Positions 52,501 to 58,102 are shown, counted from the first letter of the stretch. The stretch is 64,000 bases of DNA from Cydia pomonella (GCF_033807575.1 NC_084703.1:8246001-8310000); one strand, 5' to 3'. The notes: generated by a model from the sequence alone, not told the origin. A program made the numbers and translations.

Positions 52501-55500
52501 TGATTTATAAACCTAGTTACAGGTAATTTCTTTTTTTTATCTGCTTATCGGTAACAGGTTTGTCGATGCTTCATTTTGTTACGACGAAAGTGGATGTAGT
52601 CTCGTGACCGCTTCTCCATATAATCCTAAAAAGGCTCTAGTTTCCTCTCTAAATATTAACATTATAAAATAGTTATTTGTTTTACAAGGATAGGCAGTTG
52701 ATATGGGCGATGGCCGAGGGGAGGGGGAGGGGCATACACTTAGTTATACATTTTGTTCTCCCCCTGGCGACGCCCTTGATTGGACGTAGTTTTGCAAATG
52801 GGAACTAACCCAACATACAAAAAAAATCTCAACTTAGTTTTGAAACATGAAGTAATAATTTTAATGGAATCGTTTCGGAAACCGTAAATTCAACCGTAGG
52901 GTTTCTCAAAGTACGTACGTGAACTCGCAAGGACCCAATATTGATTGTAAAATTTTCGTGAAACGACACGTATAATAGAAAACGGGTGACTGGTTCGGTT
53001 TCATATTCAAAATATTAGATGTAAAAAAAGAGGTTTGCCTTTGAAGTCGGCTGAAAAGAGCTACAAGGGTAGGGTGTGGTTATTAAGTTTGAGACACCAT
53101 GTTTTAAGCGTAGGTATTTTCGCACTGTAAATTCAAGGTAAATTCCAATTTCAAACTGGTTCTACAAACACTGTATACTTCTGTTAAGTGGGGCTAGAGT
53201 CTGGCTAGCCAAATATTGTTGACAGATTTTTCCTTGTTGTATCATCAATTGTCTATGATTTAAAAAAAACCTAAAGGCTGTTGTCAATTTATGTCATTCA
53301 TTCAAATTGTTCGCGGTTTAAGGGGTTTATTTTAAATAATATTAATAATGACTATACCAAATGAGGTCCGCAAACTATTATTTAAGCTCGTAAATAATTA
53401 CGACAATGTGCGAAGTTGACGTGAAGCGCTGTATAACGAAAAACTGCTATGTTTACAAGTCGTAAACAATTTAGTAAGTTGGTTCTCTATTACTATTTTG
53501 ATACTTTAAGTACTAGTTCTAACATTTGCCTATAACTTTAATTAAGTACGTGAATTTATTAATACCTGAATCTTATGAACAGGAGAAGTGTGTAAAGAAA
53601 CGGATAAACTGGAAGATCTGGAAAATATCAATAAAATCCAAACATTGGAATGTAATTAGTTACTGAAAACCAATATTTATAAGAAATCTGTGGAGTGAAG
53701 TGACTGGTCAGTAGTAATTTGATTTAACAATATAAAATATACAAAAATATATTGGCGAAACATGTCTATATATGCCTTTGTTTTTTACATAATGGTAGAA
53801 ATTATATGAGCTGACTTTGAGTCAACGTATATTTAATTGATTTCCTTAGGTACCTTACGTGTGCACAGAAAATCAAAAATATGTATGTATGTATAAACTC
53901 TTTATTGTACAAAATACAAAATAGAAATATGGCACAGGATAAGCAGTACAAAGGCGAACTTATCCCTTTAAGGGATATGTTCTGGTATCAAAACTATAAT
54001 TCCCACTACACAAAGTGTGACCAGCCCAACATTTTTTTTAATTTCCCGCCAACAAATTGTGTAATATTTCGGTAGCCAGACTCTAACGCAAAATATTATT
54101 GAATTTATACACGTTTCGCAAGGGCAGACTTCAGCCAAAACAAAAACCTTAAAAAAATGTTTGTTTCATACTTGTGTATGTTTTCAGAGTCCATATCTTC
54201 CGTTGCAAATTTTACGTGGCATGCCATCTTACGTTTCCTTCTTATTTCCTGGCTGTGGCTCTTAAGCGCGTTGGGACACTATTTTACTTAGGACTATAGG
54301 TATATATAGTTTGATACGATTTTCATTATTTTAGCACTGTCGATTCCACTAAAAGTATAATTTGCACGTGAGCACGTGACTTCACCTAAATACATTTTTA
54401 AATTGTTGAATTTGATGTGATTGCTTTTTTATCGATATGTTTTTTGGTTACCTACTGTCTGTTTCATCAATTTATCAGATCAGCTCTAAGACAACATTTT
54501 ATTGCATTAAATAGAAATTATTGCCACCCTACCAATGGTTTCATGTAAAGAGTTTAGCACTTCTTTCTCTTTCTTTTTATTGCATTAGTTATCGCAATTT
54601 CGAAAGTAGGTATAGGTACCAATATAATTTATATTTAACAAACTTTGAATCGGAAAGCTTATCTACAAACATCCGGTGTAATAATGTGCTTAAGTATACA
54701 ATTGGGTACCTCTATATTATCAGTTCAGCAGGAATATCACGTGATAAAGTGTAGATTCGTCTTTTTTTATCAGTGCGCGTTTTTTTTGTTTGTATTCCAA
54801 AGGACATTCAGCATTAGTTACTTACAGAACGTAGGTATATAAGTATATATTTTTTTCATCACACTTGCTCGAAAACGGTTTTATTTCATGCAGGTGTCCT
54901 GAAGGACAAAGGCCTATATTTTTCCCTAGAGGGAGTTATGGATTGTGAAAAAAAGCTATAACTCCCTAATTATAGCTTTTTTTAATTCTGTCACTAATTC
55001 ACACGAACCATGTAAGTTTTACTTTGAAAATACTGACGTTTCTAATTTAATGTTTTTGTTTATGTTTTTTTAAGGATTTTTTTCATTAATTTAATAGCCG
55101 TTTAAAATATTTTTACACAATTTTCAATCGTGGCTGAATGCCACACAGTCTGCCTTCCATGCCTAACCTGTCAAACAATAACAATATGGCGGACGAATGT
55201 TTGAAATGTCACCGTATTTAAGAATTATTTAGCTTATAATTTAGTTTTTTATTCGCAAGAGTGATGAAAAACATTGTGTGTAACTCCGGGTACGAATATT
55301 GCCAAGTCGGGTCTTTAATTCCCTCCAGCCTGCGGCTTTCGGGAATTATCACCCTCGTGTCCAATGTTTCGCTTACCCCCCTCGTTGCACAATGTACTAT
55401 TAAATATTATTTAATAATGAGGCAGGTAGTTATGACAACTGATATTGCCTGTAACCAGTATATTGACGATTATTAATTTTTTTTATCAACCTAGTCAATT

Positions 55501-58102
55501 GTATCGTATAAGTCTCATCTCATATATAAATACATCAAACTTATAACAATATATGTATAGGTACAGTTGCCATCAGATATGTCGGAGCGGCCGAGGTGCT
55601 CAAAAATATCTGAACACGCTTTCTAACGCCTTGAATATAAAGGCGTGTTCAGATATTTGTGAGTACCTTGCCCGCTCTGATATATCTGATGCCGACTGTA
55701 CCTATACATATATGCAATGCTGGTAGTCCCTAACTCCCTAATATACCGAGTCTCATATGTCGGAAGTTCATGTGATAAAAGGTAGTATTAGTCATGCGTT
55801 GCGATACCGCACGCGGTTTCATACAAAATGTCATAAAGCCCTGGGACTTAGAGGTTTTCGACATTATCTATGGCTGTAAACTGTCATCTACTATCCGTCA
55901 GGCTAGTACGATTCTAACTAGCCCATTTTCAATGTTGTTTATTCCATTAAAGCGCGGCCTCCATTACCAACTCATATTACCTACCATAACTTTTAAATAC
56001 TTGTCTGGCCTAGTGGGTAGTGATAGTGACCCTGCATATGAAGCCGATGGTCCCGGGCTCAAATCCTGATAAGGGCATTTATTTGTGTGATATTTGTTCC
56101 TGAGTAATTAAGTAAATATTTATATATTATATAATTACATCCTCGTCTAAGTACCCACAACACAACACAACACAAGCCTTATTGAGCTTACTGTCGGACT
56201 TAGTCAATTTGTGTAATAATGTCCTATAATATAATATTGTTTATTTATCATCGAAGAAGTGGGTAGCAGGTATGCTAAATTTCAACTCAACTGTTTAAAC
56301 CTTGTAAACACCGTTTGTTTTAAAATGTTATAATTTTCCATAACCATAAATAATTGTGTCCATAGGCTACGGAGACTGCTTATCATCAGGCGGGCCGTAT
56401 GCTTGTTTGCCACCGAAGTAGTATTAAAAAAAGGTACCTGTACAAGCTTTAGCAATTGATTGTATTTTTACTTTGCCATTATTATTTATTACATAGTTCC
56501 AGTCCACCTTTACGTCCCGTCTTGCTGGTACCTAAGTATATTGATATAGTTTGTCAAGCCACATCCGTCAGTAGAAAAAAAGCGACAAATAAAAAAAAAA
56601 TAGAGGGAGGGTTATAGCCCAAAGAAAATTTGAAATTCGAGCCTTTTCTACTGACAATATTGTTTGACCGACTAAGTATAACTTACTTGGACTATTTCTA
56701 GCTGGTACCACGGGGGACAACTGAGAAAAAATCCCTTTACCTTATTGCAACCAAAAGCTTTTTAATGTTCAGTAATAATAAAATACCTCGATAAACAAGG
56801 AGTATGTAACAGACTTCAGACCTAATTTACTATCTATGAGTAAGTACCTATATCATCTCGGTGAGTTGAATGTGTTGTTGTTTCGTTTTTCCTTAGTACA
56901 GCAGGACAAAGGATCGAAGGACGCGGCGTATATAAATAAATATCATAACCATATGTGTGTAGTGTCCAGAGAAAAGCCCATTGCATCAATTAAACTTCGC
57001 AATATATATCTTAATACTAGAGTCGCAAAGCTCTAAGCTAAACTGCCATCAATACCCGTGTAGTTGTTAGTTGTTATGCGTGGTGGGACTGCCGTAACAG
57101 CTATAGAAAAAAGTTTAAATTTATGAATTTCTAGTGAGATAATACGGCAAACAATTACTGTTATATTCAATGGCTGTTAAGGCTGTCTCCATAAACCAAT
57201 TAGCGGTATCGCAAATCAAAATTGAATGCAAACAATATACCTTAAATTCTATCTTTAAATTCGATATTCAACCACATTTATTTTTGAGATAGCACCCAAT
57301 GGCTTATGAGGGCAGTGTCTATGCGTGGCGGGACAGTTGGCTTTGGCTAATCAATTTAGCTACGTATTTTTTTAATTATTTATGTACATATTTGATTTTA
57401 ATGGGTGCAAATGTTTATTAATCTTCAAATTAAAACTTGTTTACATCGGGCAGGTTGCTTACATTTGTCATTCCATATAATTCCAAAAATACGGAACCCT
57501 AAAAAGGTGATATGCAGTGTGTTCGCGACAATTTTGCCAATTATGTTACACAAGGGAGTCCTAATAAGAATAATAAGATATATTTAATTAATCAAATTAC
57601 ATGTGCAAAAGTTGTGAAAAGTTACTGCAATTTTGAAAGACTTGTTAGTCCTGAAATTATGAAAGTACTCGTAAAGACAACACTATATTTTCTAAAAGTC
57701 TCATTTGAACTAATATATTGGCACTTACAATAAGGCCGAACCATTGATAATTAGTGTTGGTATTAAATTATTTAAATATATTATATAATTTAAGCGGCAA
57801 AATTATAAAGAAACACAAATATAAATATTGGGCCGAGCGTATTGAAAAACAAACAAGTGCGAGTCGCAGGCGCATCAATAGTACTACTTAGTAGGTATCT
57901 ATTACTCACCCTTTACCAGCTCAGCGTTCTCCACGTTCTGCGTGACCGAGACGAACTTCGGGCCTATGTGCACCCGTGACGACCTGGTGATGTTCATGGT
58001 GGACACCACGGGCGTCGTCCGAGCCGCCAGCTCCGTGGGTGGCATGCTCGACACCACCGCCATCTCCGAGCTGGACATGCCCTGGTCACTGGGCGACCAC
58101 AT
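10930..58102 (-). CDS. PGRP-LC: PGRP-LC-like transmembrane immune receptor with two alternative ectodomain cassettes
   Basis: One cytoplasmic first exon (58102-57910) can splice to either of two TM+PGRP cassettes. Isoform A uses 57910-58102, 16498-16659, 14260-14467, 11437-11549 and 10930-11201 (948 nt, 315 aa). Isoform B uses 57910-58102, 30471-30623 and 29494-30038 (891 nt, 296 aa). Every junction is GT-AG and in phase, and both TM exons start and end in the same phases, so either accepts the shared exon. The protein is type II: residues 1-64 cytoplasmic with an RHIM-like motif, one TM segment at about 85-107, and an extracellular peptidoglycan recognition domain to the C-terminus. In Drosophila, PGRP-LC of this design senses bacterial peptidoglycan and signals through Imd to Relish. 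Neither ectodomain has amidase zinc ligands. The gene symbol is by architecture; orthology and isoform pairing are inferred. Confidence 0.82.
11202..11436 (-). other. Receptor cassette A last intron
   Basis: A short 235-bp intron with donor GTAGGT and acceptor TTACAG on the minus strand. Nothing else is seen in it. Confidence 0.75.
11437..11549 (-). CDS. PGRP-LC: Receptor isoform A, middle PGRP exon
   Basis: Acceptor TGATCAG precedes 11549 and donor GTAGGT follows 11437. Its 113 nt encode YNFLIGNDGRVYQGRGWN and EGAHTLGFN, the most conserved core of the PGRP fold. The groove Trp and the His of GAH are both kept, unlike in cassette B. The split codons on both sides (CC+A = Pro, G+GA = Gly) agree with the neighbouring exons. 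Confidence 0.9.
12012..12140. mobile_element. 129-bp palindromic MITE, copy 2
   Basis: The same foldback as 6291-6419, identical length, differing at only a few positions by eye, with the same GTACAGTCAGCGTCAAATA end. Two such similar copies indicate recent activity. Confidence 0.8.
12330..12720 (-). mobile_element. Lepidopteran dispersed repeat, minus copy
   Basis: It starts TTTTTAGGGTTCCGTAGCC, the reverse complement of the family's 3' end, and runs through the same body as 3912-4793. The 5' part of the family consensus is missing. Confidence 0.7.
13632..14259 (-). repeat. Tandem array of partial PGRP exon copies (period 138 bp)
   Basis: Directly after receptor exon 14260-14467, its 3' part (from LKLVVVQHTV to GYDIP) plus its donor recurs five times. 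The motif TATCGTATCC starts at 13731, 13850, 13988, 14126 and 14264, giving periods of 138, 138, 138 and one of 119. On the minus strand, copies 2 and 3 are intact and change only Pro to Ser. Copy 4 has a TAG. Copy 5 has a 19-bp deletion and frameshift. Copy 6 (13632-13710) is cut off before the donor. GTAAGT donors persist at 14116-14121, 13978-13983 and 13721-13726; copy 4 has GTAAAT (13840-13845). No copy has the exon's own 5' part or a proper acceptor. The long + strand frame over the array exists because 138 is divisible by 3. Confidence 0.85.
14260..14467 (-). CDS. PGRP-LC: Receptor isoform A, first PGRP exon
   Basis: Acceptor TTTCCCAG precedes 14467 and donor GTAAGT follows 14260; the exon is 208 nt. 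It encodes the start of the PGRP domain: EWNITREDW (family pattern R-x-x-W), then LKLVVVQHTV, the disulfide pair in ECHRFTNC, and NYFLESKHLGYDIP. In amidase PGRPs the strand reads I-I-H-H-T, with the first His binding zinc; here it is V-V-Q-H-T, so that ligand is lost. The exon is the parent of the downstream tandem array. Confidence 0.9.
15088..15243. mobile_element. Foldback MITE
   Basis: ACGGGCCTTACGGGCA / TGCCCGTAAGGCCCGT arms lie at about 15102 and 15210, extended outward by ATTGACAT...ATGTCAAT. Imperfect central stem, no ORF. Confidence 0.65.
15387..15500. mobile_element. Perfect 45-bp-arm foldback
   Basis: The arm at 15387-15431 (GGTATACTTGTGCCG...) is repeated as an exact reverse complement at 15456-15500, with a 24-bp loop. 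The absence of arm mismatches indicates a recent insertion. Confidence 0.75.
15863..16107. mobile_element. hAT-type MITE with 8-bp target duplication
   Basis: The 245-bp element has termini CAGGGGTTCCCAA and TTGGGAACCCCTG. It is flanked by the perfect 8-bp direct repeat GTTTAACT (15855-15862 and 16108-16115). Terminal CAGGGGT and an 8-bp duplication are diagnostic of the hAT superfamily. It has no transposase, so it is non-autonomous. Confidence 0.9.
16150..16265 (-). pseudogene. Decayed duplicate of the cassette A TM exon
   Basis: On the minus strand it reads V-I-R-N-L-S ... SCACA, then after a small indel ALLALVLCTAL. This parallels VVRNTSRAERLSCACAALALVLCTAL in two blocks of the intact TM exon at 16498-16659. 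The + strand words AGCACCAGCGCGAGC and GAAGTAGAGTATGA are shared. The frame is broken, a stop follows, and no phase-correct splice acceptor is visible, so it is a dead exon copy about 240 bp downstream of the live one. Confidence 0.7.
16498..16659 (-). CDS. PGRP-LC: Receptor isoform A, transmembrane exon
   Basis: Acceptor ATTCGCAG precedes 16659 and donor GTACCG follows 16498. The 162 nt encode a short juxtamembrane stretch (YSCPLYVWTVVRNTSRAERL), a strongly hydrophobic alanine/leucine segment (SCACAALALVLCTALILYF, protein residues about 86-104), then a KRGELNVVDR stalk. The first two bases complete a codon with the G ending exon 57910, and the last base pairs with CC of exon 14467. It is very GC-rich. 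No frame of this exon starts with a plausible signal-anchor Met, which fits an internal exon. Confidence 0.8.
17121..17690 (+). repeat. Dispersed repeat, copy 1
   Basis: It shares with 54845-55410 the order TTCATCACACTTGCTCGAAAA, then CATGCAGGTGT, GGACAAAGGCCTAT, TTTTCAATCGTGGCTGAATG, and CTTACCCCCCTCGTTGCACA at the end. The two copies are diverged. No coding frame is conserved between them, so it is probably a non-coding transposon relic of unknown class. Confidence 0.65.
17991..18133. mobile_element. MITE, GGCTACGTACGCAC termini
   Basis: The left end GGCTACGTACGCACT and right end AGTGCGTATGGGGCC are imperfect inverted repeats, with mirrored GCGGCTAGCCGC-type words inside. No ORF. Confidence 0.55.
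18996..19549 (+). mobile_element. Lepidopteran dispersed repeat with nested second end
   Basis: It starts with an A-run then GCGGCCAAGTGCGAGTCG, reaches a complete end GGCTACGGAACCCTAAAAA at about 19433, then continues with a second body segment and a second end at 19549. This is either a partial tandem duplication or one copy inserted in another. Confidence 0.7.
19550..20641. other. Intronic stretch without recognised features
   Basis: It contains a 100-codon minus frame (20294-19992) that looks like a secreted peptide with a CC-x-C-C cluster, but it has no in-frame ATG at its start and no visible splice context. I did not accept it as a gene. Confidence 0.5.
20642..21079 (+). mobile_element. 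Lepidopteran dispersed repeat, variant copy
   Basis: Starts AAAAAAACCGGCCAAGTGCG and ends TACGGAACCCTAAAAA. Its body differs from the 3912 copy and carries the GACGGACGGACGGACAAC stretch and TTCCTGAGAAAAAGGG. It is a second subfamily, shared with the minus copies at 41182-41460 and 26917-27095. Confidence 0.7.
21735..21885 (-). repeat. Dispersed repeat, inverted relative of 34125-34310
   Basis: The words AGTGCTCAAGCACTAA, CAGCTCGGCCTTCAGTCTCG, GTGTAGCCACTC and ACGTTTCACGTAAAC recur in reverse complement at 34125-34310. Neither copy has a long frame. The flanking stretches 21080-21734 and 21886-22785 show nothing recognised. Confidence 0.65.
22786..23155. mobile_element. 370-bp MITE, TACAAGGTGCCCGTGAGC termini
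   Basis: The left end TACAAGGTGCCCGTGAGCAT (22786) is exactly mirrored by the right end ATGCTCACGGGCACCTTGTA (23155). The interior is AT-rich and non-coding. Confidence 0.85.
23219..23562. mobile_element. MITE, GGGTGTTTCCTGTAACA termini
   Basis: GGGTGTTTCCTGTAACACGAG...AATAATTAAAC at the left is mirrored by GTTTAATTATT...CTCCTGTTACAGGAAACACTC at the right, with arms of about 40 bp and a few mismatches. It lies 63 bp from the preceding MITE. Confidence 0.8.
23620..24290 (+). pseudogene. 3' end of a non-LTR retrotransposon ORF2
   Basis: An open frame from 23662 to the stop at 24063 encodes a stretch with GRCLLWDATCVSTFAPTHL, an alanine-rich helix, VAVETAGPWCSEAEKLV, and QLSLAIQRGNYASIFGTFG. 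This is the pattern I associate with the C-terminal tail that follows the reverse transcriptase in retrotransposon-derived proteins of insects. No RT domain is present upstream, so it is a 5'-truncated copy. An A/T-rich tail follows the stop. The exact clade is uncertain. Confidence 0.55.
24327..24545. repeat. Direct repeat of about 85 bp, two diverged copies
   Basis: CTTGCTCTCG(T/C)G(C/T)TATGCTTGCCTGGTGTGTACAC and the following TTTCCGACCGT(T/G)CCCAGTC recur at about 24327-24410 and 24457-24540, separated by about 45 bp including TATATAAGATTAGG. Function unknown; the open frames over it are not conserved. Confidence 0.6.
24761..24969. mobile_element. MITE, AGGGTAGACCGAGGC termini
   Basis: The left end AGGGTAGACCGAGGCGAAT is mirrored by ATTTGCCTCGGTCTACTGCCTACCC at the right, with a small insertion in one arm. 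About 209 bp, non-coding. Confidence 0.7.
24970..26397. other. Intronic stretch, mostly featureless
   Basis: AT-rich. Inverted segments GCGTAGCCCTCCTAGATT (25621) and AATCTAGGAGGGAT...GTTACGC (25803-25830) may bound a 210-bp MITE. A (CA)n microsatellite runs 26352-26376. Nothing else recognised. Confidence 0.5.
26398..26864. mobile_element. Putative MITE with GAGGGACGTGT termini
   Basis: The perfect 11-bp inverted ends GAGGGACGTGT and ACACGTCCCTC bound 467 bp of AT-rich non-coding DNA. There is a single copy in this window, so the call rests on the ends alone. Confidence 0.45.
26917..27095 (-). mobile_element. Lepidopteran dispersed repeat, degraded minus fragment
   Basis: It matches in reverse complement the inner part of the 20642-21079 copy: TATCTCGGGAACGCCTGGAGG, AGGTCTACAATCCCTTGAAGC, and the GTCCGTTCGTCTGCTTGTC stretch. 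Confidence 0.6.
27096..28284. other. Intronic stretch, nothing firm
   Basis: An 86-codon + frame at 27113-27373 has no recognisable domain. The sequence TGACAAG...TTGTCACTT-type words are scattered without clear ends. I see no gene. Confidence 0.45.
28285..28410. mobile_element. Foldback MITE
   Basis: TTAAATATCGTCAGGTGACA at the left is mirrored at the right (TGTCACCTGACGATATTTTAA), continuing as AGCAAAACTCA / TGAGTTTTGCT. AT-rich loop. The stretch 28411-29359 to its right shows nothing recognised. Confidence 0.8.
29360..29365 (-). terminator. Poly(A) signal of receptor cassette B
   Basis: AATAAA on the minus strand about 130 bases after the TAG stop at 29496-29494, the first canonical signal downstream. 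Confidence 0.5.
29494..30038 (-). CDS. PGRP-LC: Receptor isoform B, complete PGRP domain in one exon
   Basis: Acceptor GGGTTAG precedes 30038; the stop TAG is at 29496-29494. The exon opens LNETWYFRRDDW (the R-x-x-W start of the PGRP fold), then VHNVVIGHTGAGYC with the conserved disulfide partner in NQTRRC, PNFLIGGEGTVFEGRGANVVGAM, and SISIMFMGDY. The catalytic zinc residues are absent: first His is Gly (VIGHT) and the TxCPG Cys is Gln (DTVQPG). The groove Trp (GRGW) is Ala and the GAH His is Met, so this ectodomain is more divergent than A, in the manner of Drosophila PGRP-LCa or LF. The Met near 29994 is internal, not a start. Unlike cassette A, the domain has no introns. Confidence 0.9.
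30039..30470 (-). other. Cassette B intron
   Basis: A 432-bp AT-rich intron between the TM exon donor (GTAATA) and the PGRP exon acceptor. Nothing else is seen. Confidence 0.7.
30471..30623 (-). CDS. PGRP-LC: Receptor isoform B, transmembrane exon
   Basis: Acceptor TGTTTCAG precedes 30623 and donor GTAATA follows 30471; 153 nt. It encodes RILGLELVAPVKSNGLR, a hydrophobic segment (CSVAVFVCWALVVAVGLGLY, protein residues about 83-102) and the stalk LFQLATKPTRIDLG. It starts with two bases and ends with one, exactly as the cassette A TM exon does, which lets either be joined to exon 57910. The TM sequences of A and B are not obviously similar, so they are old duplicates or independent. Confidence 0.85.
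31640..32206 (+). pseudogene. 3' end of a CR1/Jockey-like LINE
   Basis: The + frame ending at the TAG near 31869 encodes SFRYAATRSWNNLPPPIR and then FVFKTKLKLHLL, the typical last residues of a Jockey/CR1-type ORF2. A 3' UTR follows and ends in the simple repeat ATTCATTCATTCATTCAT at about 32188-32205, a tail type seen in this group. It is 5'-truncated and inserted inside a Lepidoptera-type repeat, whose last bases resume at 32207. Confidence 0.7.
33127..33198. repeat. Perfect 33-bp-stem hairpin
   Basis: Arms 33127-33159 and 33166-33198 are exact reverse complements with a 6-base loop (ATTCAA). It begins TGAAAAATCTCC and ends GGAGATTTTTCA. It could be a minimal foldback element, or a source of small RNA if transcribed from the receptor intron. 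No family recognised. Confidence 0.8.
34125..34310 (+). repeat. Dispersed repeat, inverted relative of 21735-21885
   Basis: GTTTACGTGAAACGTGG, GAGTGGCTACACGCGAGACT, GAAGGCCGAGCTGAGGGAGG and TTAGTGCTTGAGCACTAA match the reverse complement of the earlier copy. Unknown class. Confidence 0.65.
35735..35986 (+). pseudogene. THAP-domain second exon remnant (copy 1)
   Basis: After a TTTTCAG acceptor the frame reads QWAKFVGNEDLIHFPIEKL, then HVCAHNYENQAF. This is the second half of a THAP zinc finger (the W, P and C...H pattern, although the Cys-His spacing is one residue short). It stops at 35984. The first THAP half is absent from this copy. Confidence 0.65.
36860..37380 (-). pseudogene. RTE-clade LINE ORF2 C-terminus (copy 1)
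   Basis: On the minus strand the frame reads RALVFPIFLHAAETWTIRK, then IDALEIWCWRKMLGISWTEF, LSTLVKTRILSFFGHVSRR, and RANGKRPRKRPPMRWTDQI, ending QATSAPDISS-stop at 36911. This is the standard end of RTE/BovB-type ORF2. A GAAGAAGAAG tail follows, at about 36868-36880. The 5' part is missing. The same fragment is in copy 2, so it predates the duplication. Confidence 0.8.
37640..38970. repeat. 1.3-kb foldback nested in composite element (copy 1)
   Basis: The left arm carries CGGATTAGGACCAA, TTTCATGCCC, CATTTGGGG and CCCAATATT. The right arm carries the mirror words TTGGTCCTAATCCG, GGGCATGAAA, CCCCAAATG and AATATTGGG in reverse order. The innermost pair is GGATACTGGACGGATTTTTT and AAAAAATCCGTCCAGTATCC around 38145 and 38425. 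The arms are imperfect. Confidence 0.75.
41182..41460 (-). mobile_element. Lepidopteran dispersed repeat, minus copy
   Basis: Begins ATTTTTAGGGTTCCGTACC and ends CGCACTTGGCCGGTTTTTT, a short full-length minus copy of the same family, close to the 20642 subfamily. Confidence 0.75.
41598..43921. mobile_element. hAT-like non-autonomous element with perfect 8-bp duplication
   Basis: Inverted ends TAGGGCTC and GAGCCCTA are flanked by the perfect direct repeat GTTATTAC (41590-41597 and 43922-43929), the hallmark of hAT insertion. Both subterminal regions are GC-rich and packed with CGTGA/TCACG words (41600-41800 and 43680-43915), while the centre is AT-rich. There is no transposase frame. A SINE-type fragment with a 21-C run (41990-42175) is nested inside. 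The stretches 42176-43670 show only noise frames. Confidence 0.85.
41990..42175 (-). mobile_element. SINE-type fragment nested in hAT element
   Basis: A T-run then ACGTCGGTGGCAAACAAGC, CGGCCCGCCTGATGGTAAGC and GGAGACTG-type words in reverse complement match the + copy at 56358-56436. It is a widespread lepidopteran short element. A run of 21 C residues interrupts it at 42117-42137. Confidence 0.65.
43995..44640 (-). pseudogene. Non-LTR retrotransposon remnant
   Basis: On the minus strand a frame reads GVRYIADNLQESQQRWFGHV, KRRPPEYVIG and then a stop, with frameshifts on both sides. RWFGHVKRR is the conserved C-terminal motif of RTE/Jockey-type ORF2. It is highly degraded; the + strand frames there are shadows. 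The 44641-44938 stretch has a repeat word (GCGATTTTGATAGCCCA) mirrored at 52194. Confidence 0.6.
45987..46098 (+). pseudogene. THAP-domain first exon (only in copy 2)
   Basis: ATG at 45987 opens MPARKRFTKCEICGKRATRE and continues to FPLDEDW, followed by GTAAAG as a donor at about 46097. K-C-x-x-C near the N-terminus and the FPLD segment are THAP hallmarks. Its partner exon starts after TTTTCAG at about 47016. The junction as read gives a TGA at the split codon, so the gene appears dead. Confidence 0.65.
46466..46815 (-). mobile_element. tRNA-derived SINE with mirrored 3' end and TA repeats
   Basis: On the minus strand a tRNA-like head (GGCCTTGTTGGCAGCGACCC ... GGTTCAAATCCTGG) starts at about 46810, followed by a body ending CCCACAACAC-type sequence. 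The segment 46466-46519 is repeated as its reverse complement at 46589-46643, around a (TA)n run (46530-46588). A second TA run lies at 46640-46660. It is related to the + SINE at 56003-56235. Confidence 0.7.
47016..47200 (+). pseudogene. THAP-domain second exon (copy 2)
   Basis: The same QWAKFVGNED frame as 35735-35986, with LIHLPIEKL and small deletions that shorten the frame downstream. Confidence 0.6.
48061..48581 (-). pseudogene. RTE-clade LINE ORF2 C-terminus (copy 2)
   Basis: The near-identical counterpart of 36860-37380, ending QATSAPDISS-stop at 48112. One visible difference is Tyr for His in the PIFLYAAETW segment. Confidence 0.8.
48841..50150. repeat. 1.3-kb foldback nested in composite element (copy 2)
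   Basis: The same inverted-arm structure as 37640-38970, with a few indels, including an extra TACTGAATG word near 49310 and loss of about 20 bp near 49760. Confidence 0.75.
52193..55560. other. Receptor long intron, part 3
   Basis: AT-rich. It contains copy 2 of the dispersed repeat (54845-55410). A 23-codon frame at 53349 and other short frames look like noise. Nothing else is recognised in 52193-54844. Confidence 0.5.
54845..55410 (+). repeat. Dispersed repeat, copy 2
   Basis: Diverged relative of 17121-17690 in the same orientation, sharing TTCATCACACTTGCTCGAAAA at the left and GCTTACCCCCCTCGTTGCAC at the right. Confidence 0.65.
55561..55701. mobile_element. Foldback MITE, GTACAG...CTGTAC termini
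   Basis: GTACAGTTGCCATCAGATAT at the left is mirrored by ATATCTGATGCCGACTGTAC at the right. The inner stem pairs AAATATCTGAACACGC with GCGTGTTCAGATATTT. Its right end also occurs as a fragment at about 39995-40018 and 51172-51197 inside the composite elements. Confidence 0.75.
56003..56235 (+). mobile_element. tRNA-derived SINE
   Basis: A tRNA-like head with A-box-like CTGGCCTAGTGGGTAGTGA and B-box-like GGGCTCAAATCC, then TTTGTGTGATATTTGTTCCTG, GTACCCACAACACAACACAA and TAATGTCC at the end. It is the + orientation relative of 46466-46815. Confidence 0.75.
56358..56436 (+). mobile_element. Short SINE fragment
   Basis: CCATAGGCTACGGAGACTGC, then GCGGGCCGTATGCTTGTTTG and an A-rich end. Same family as the nested fragment at 41990-42175. 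Confidence 0.65.
56437..57909. other. Receptor first intron, proximal part
   Basis: AT-rich, with no accepted gene. It has tiny fragments of the Lepidoptera-type repeat at 57490 (ACGGAACCCTAAAAA) and 57843 (AACAAGTGCGAGTCG). Short + frames (56836, 57405, 57512) have no recognisable content. The region ends at the donor GTGAGT (minus, 57909-57904). Confidence 0.55.
57910..58102 (-). CDS. PGRP-LC: Receptor first coding exon: shared cytoplasmic tail with RHIM-like motif
   Basis: ATG at 58102-58100, donor GTGAGT after 57910; 64 codons plus one base. I chose this ATG because an in-frame TGA lies at 58117-58115 and the only codon beyond it toward the ATG is a GTG. Residues 1-40 are Ser/Thr/Met-rich and hydrophilic with no signal peptide. 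Residues 44-57 read VHIGPKFVSVTQNV, the cryptic RHIM pattern of insect PGRP-LC/LE, Imd and Pirk-type proteins, which forms functional amyloid to recruit Imd. The exon ends in phase 1, matching both TM exons (GCG Ala in A, GGC Gly in B). It lies 27-41 kb upstream of those exons, so the link is inferred from motif and phase. Confidence 0.85.
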
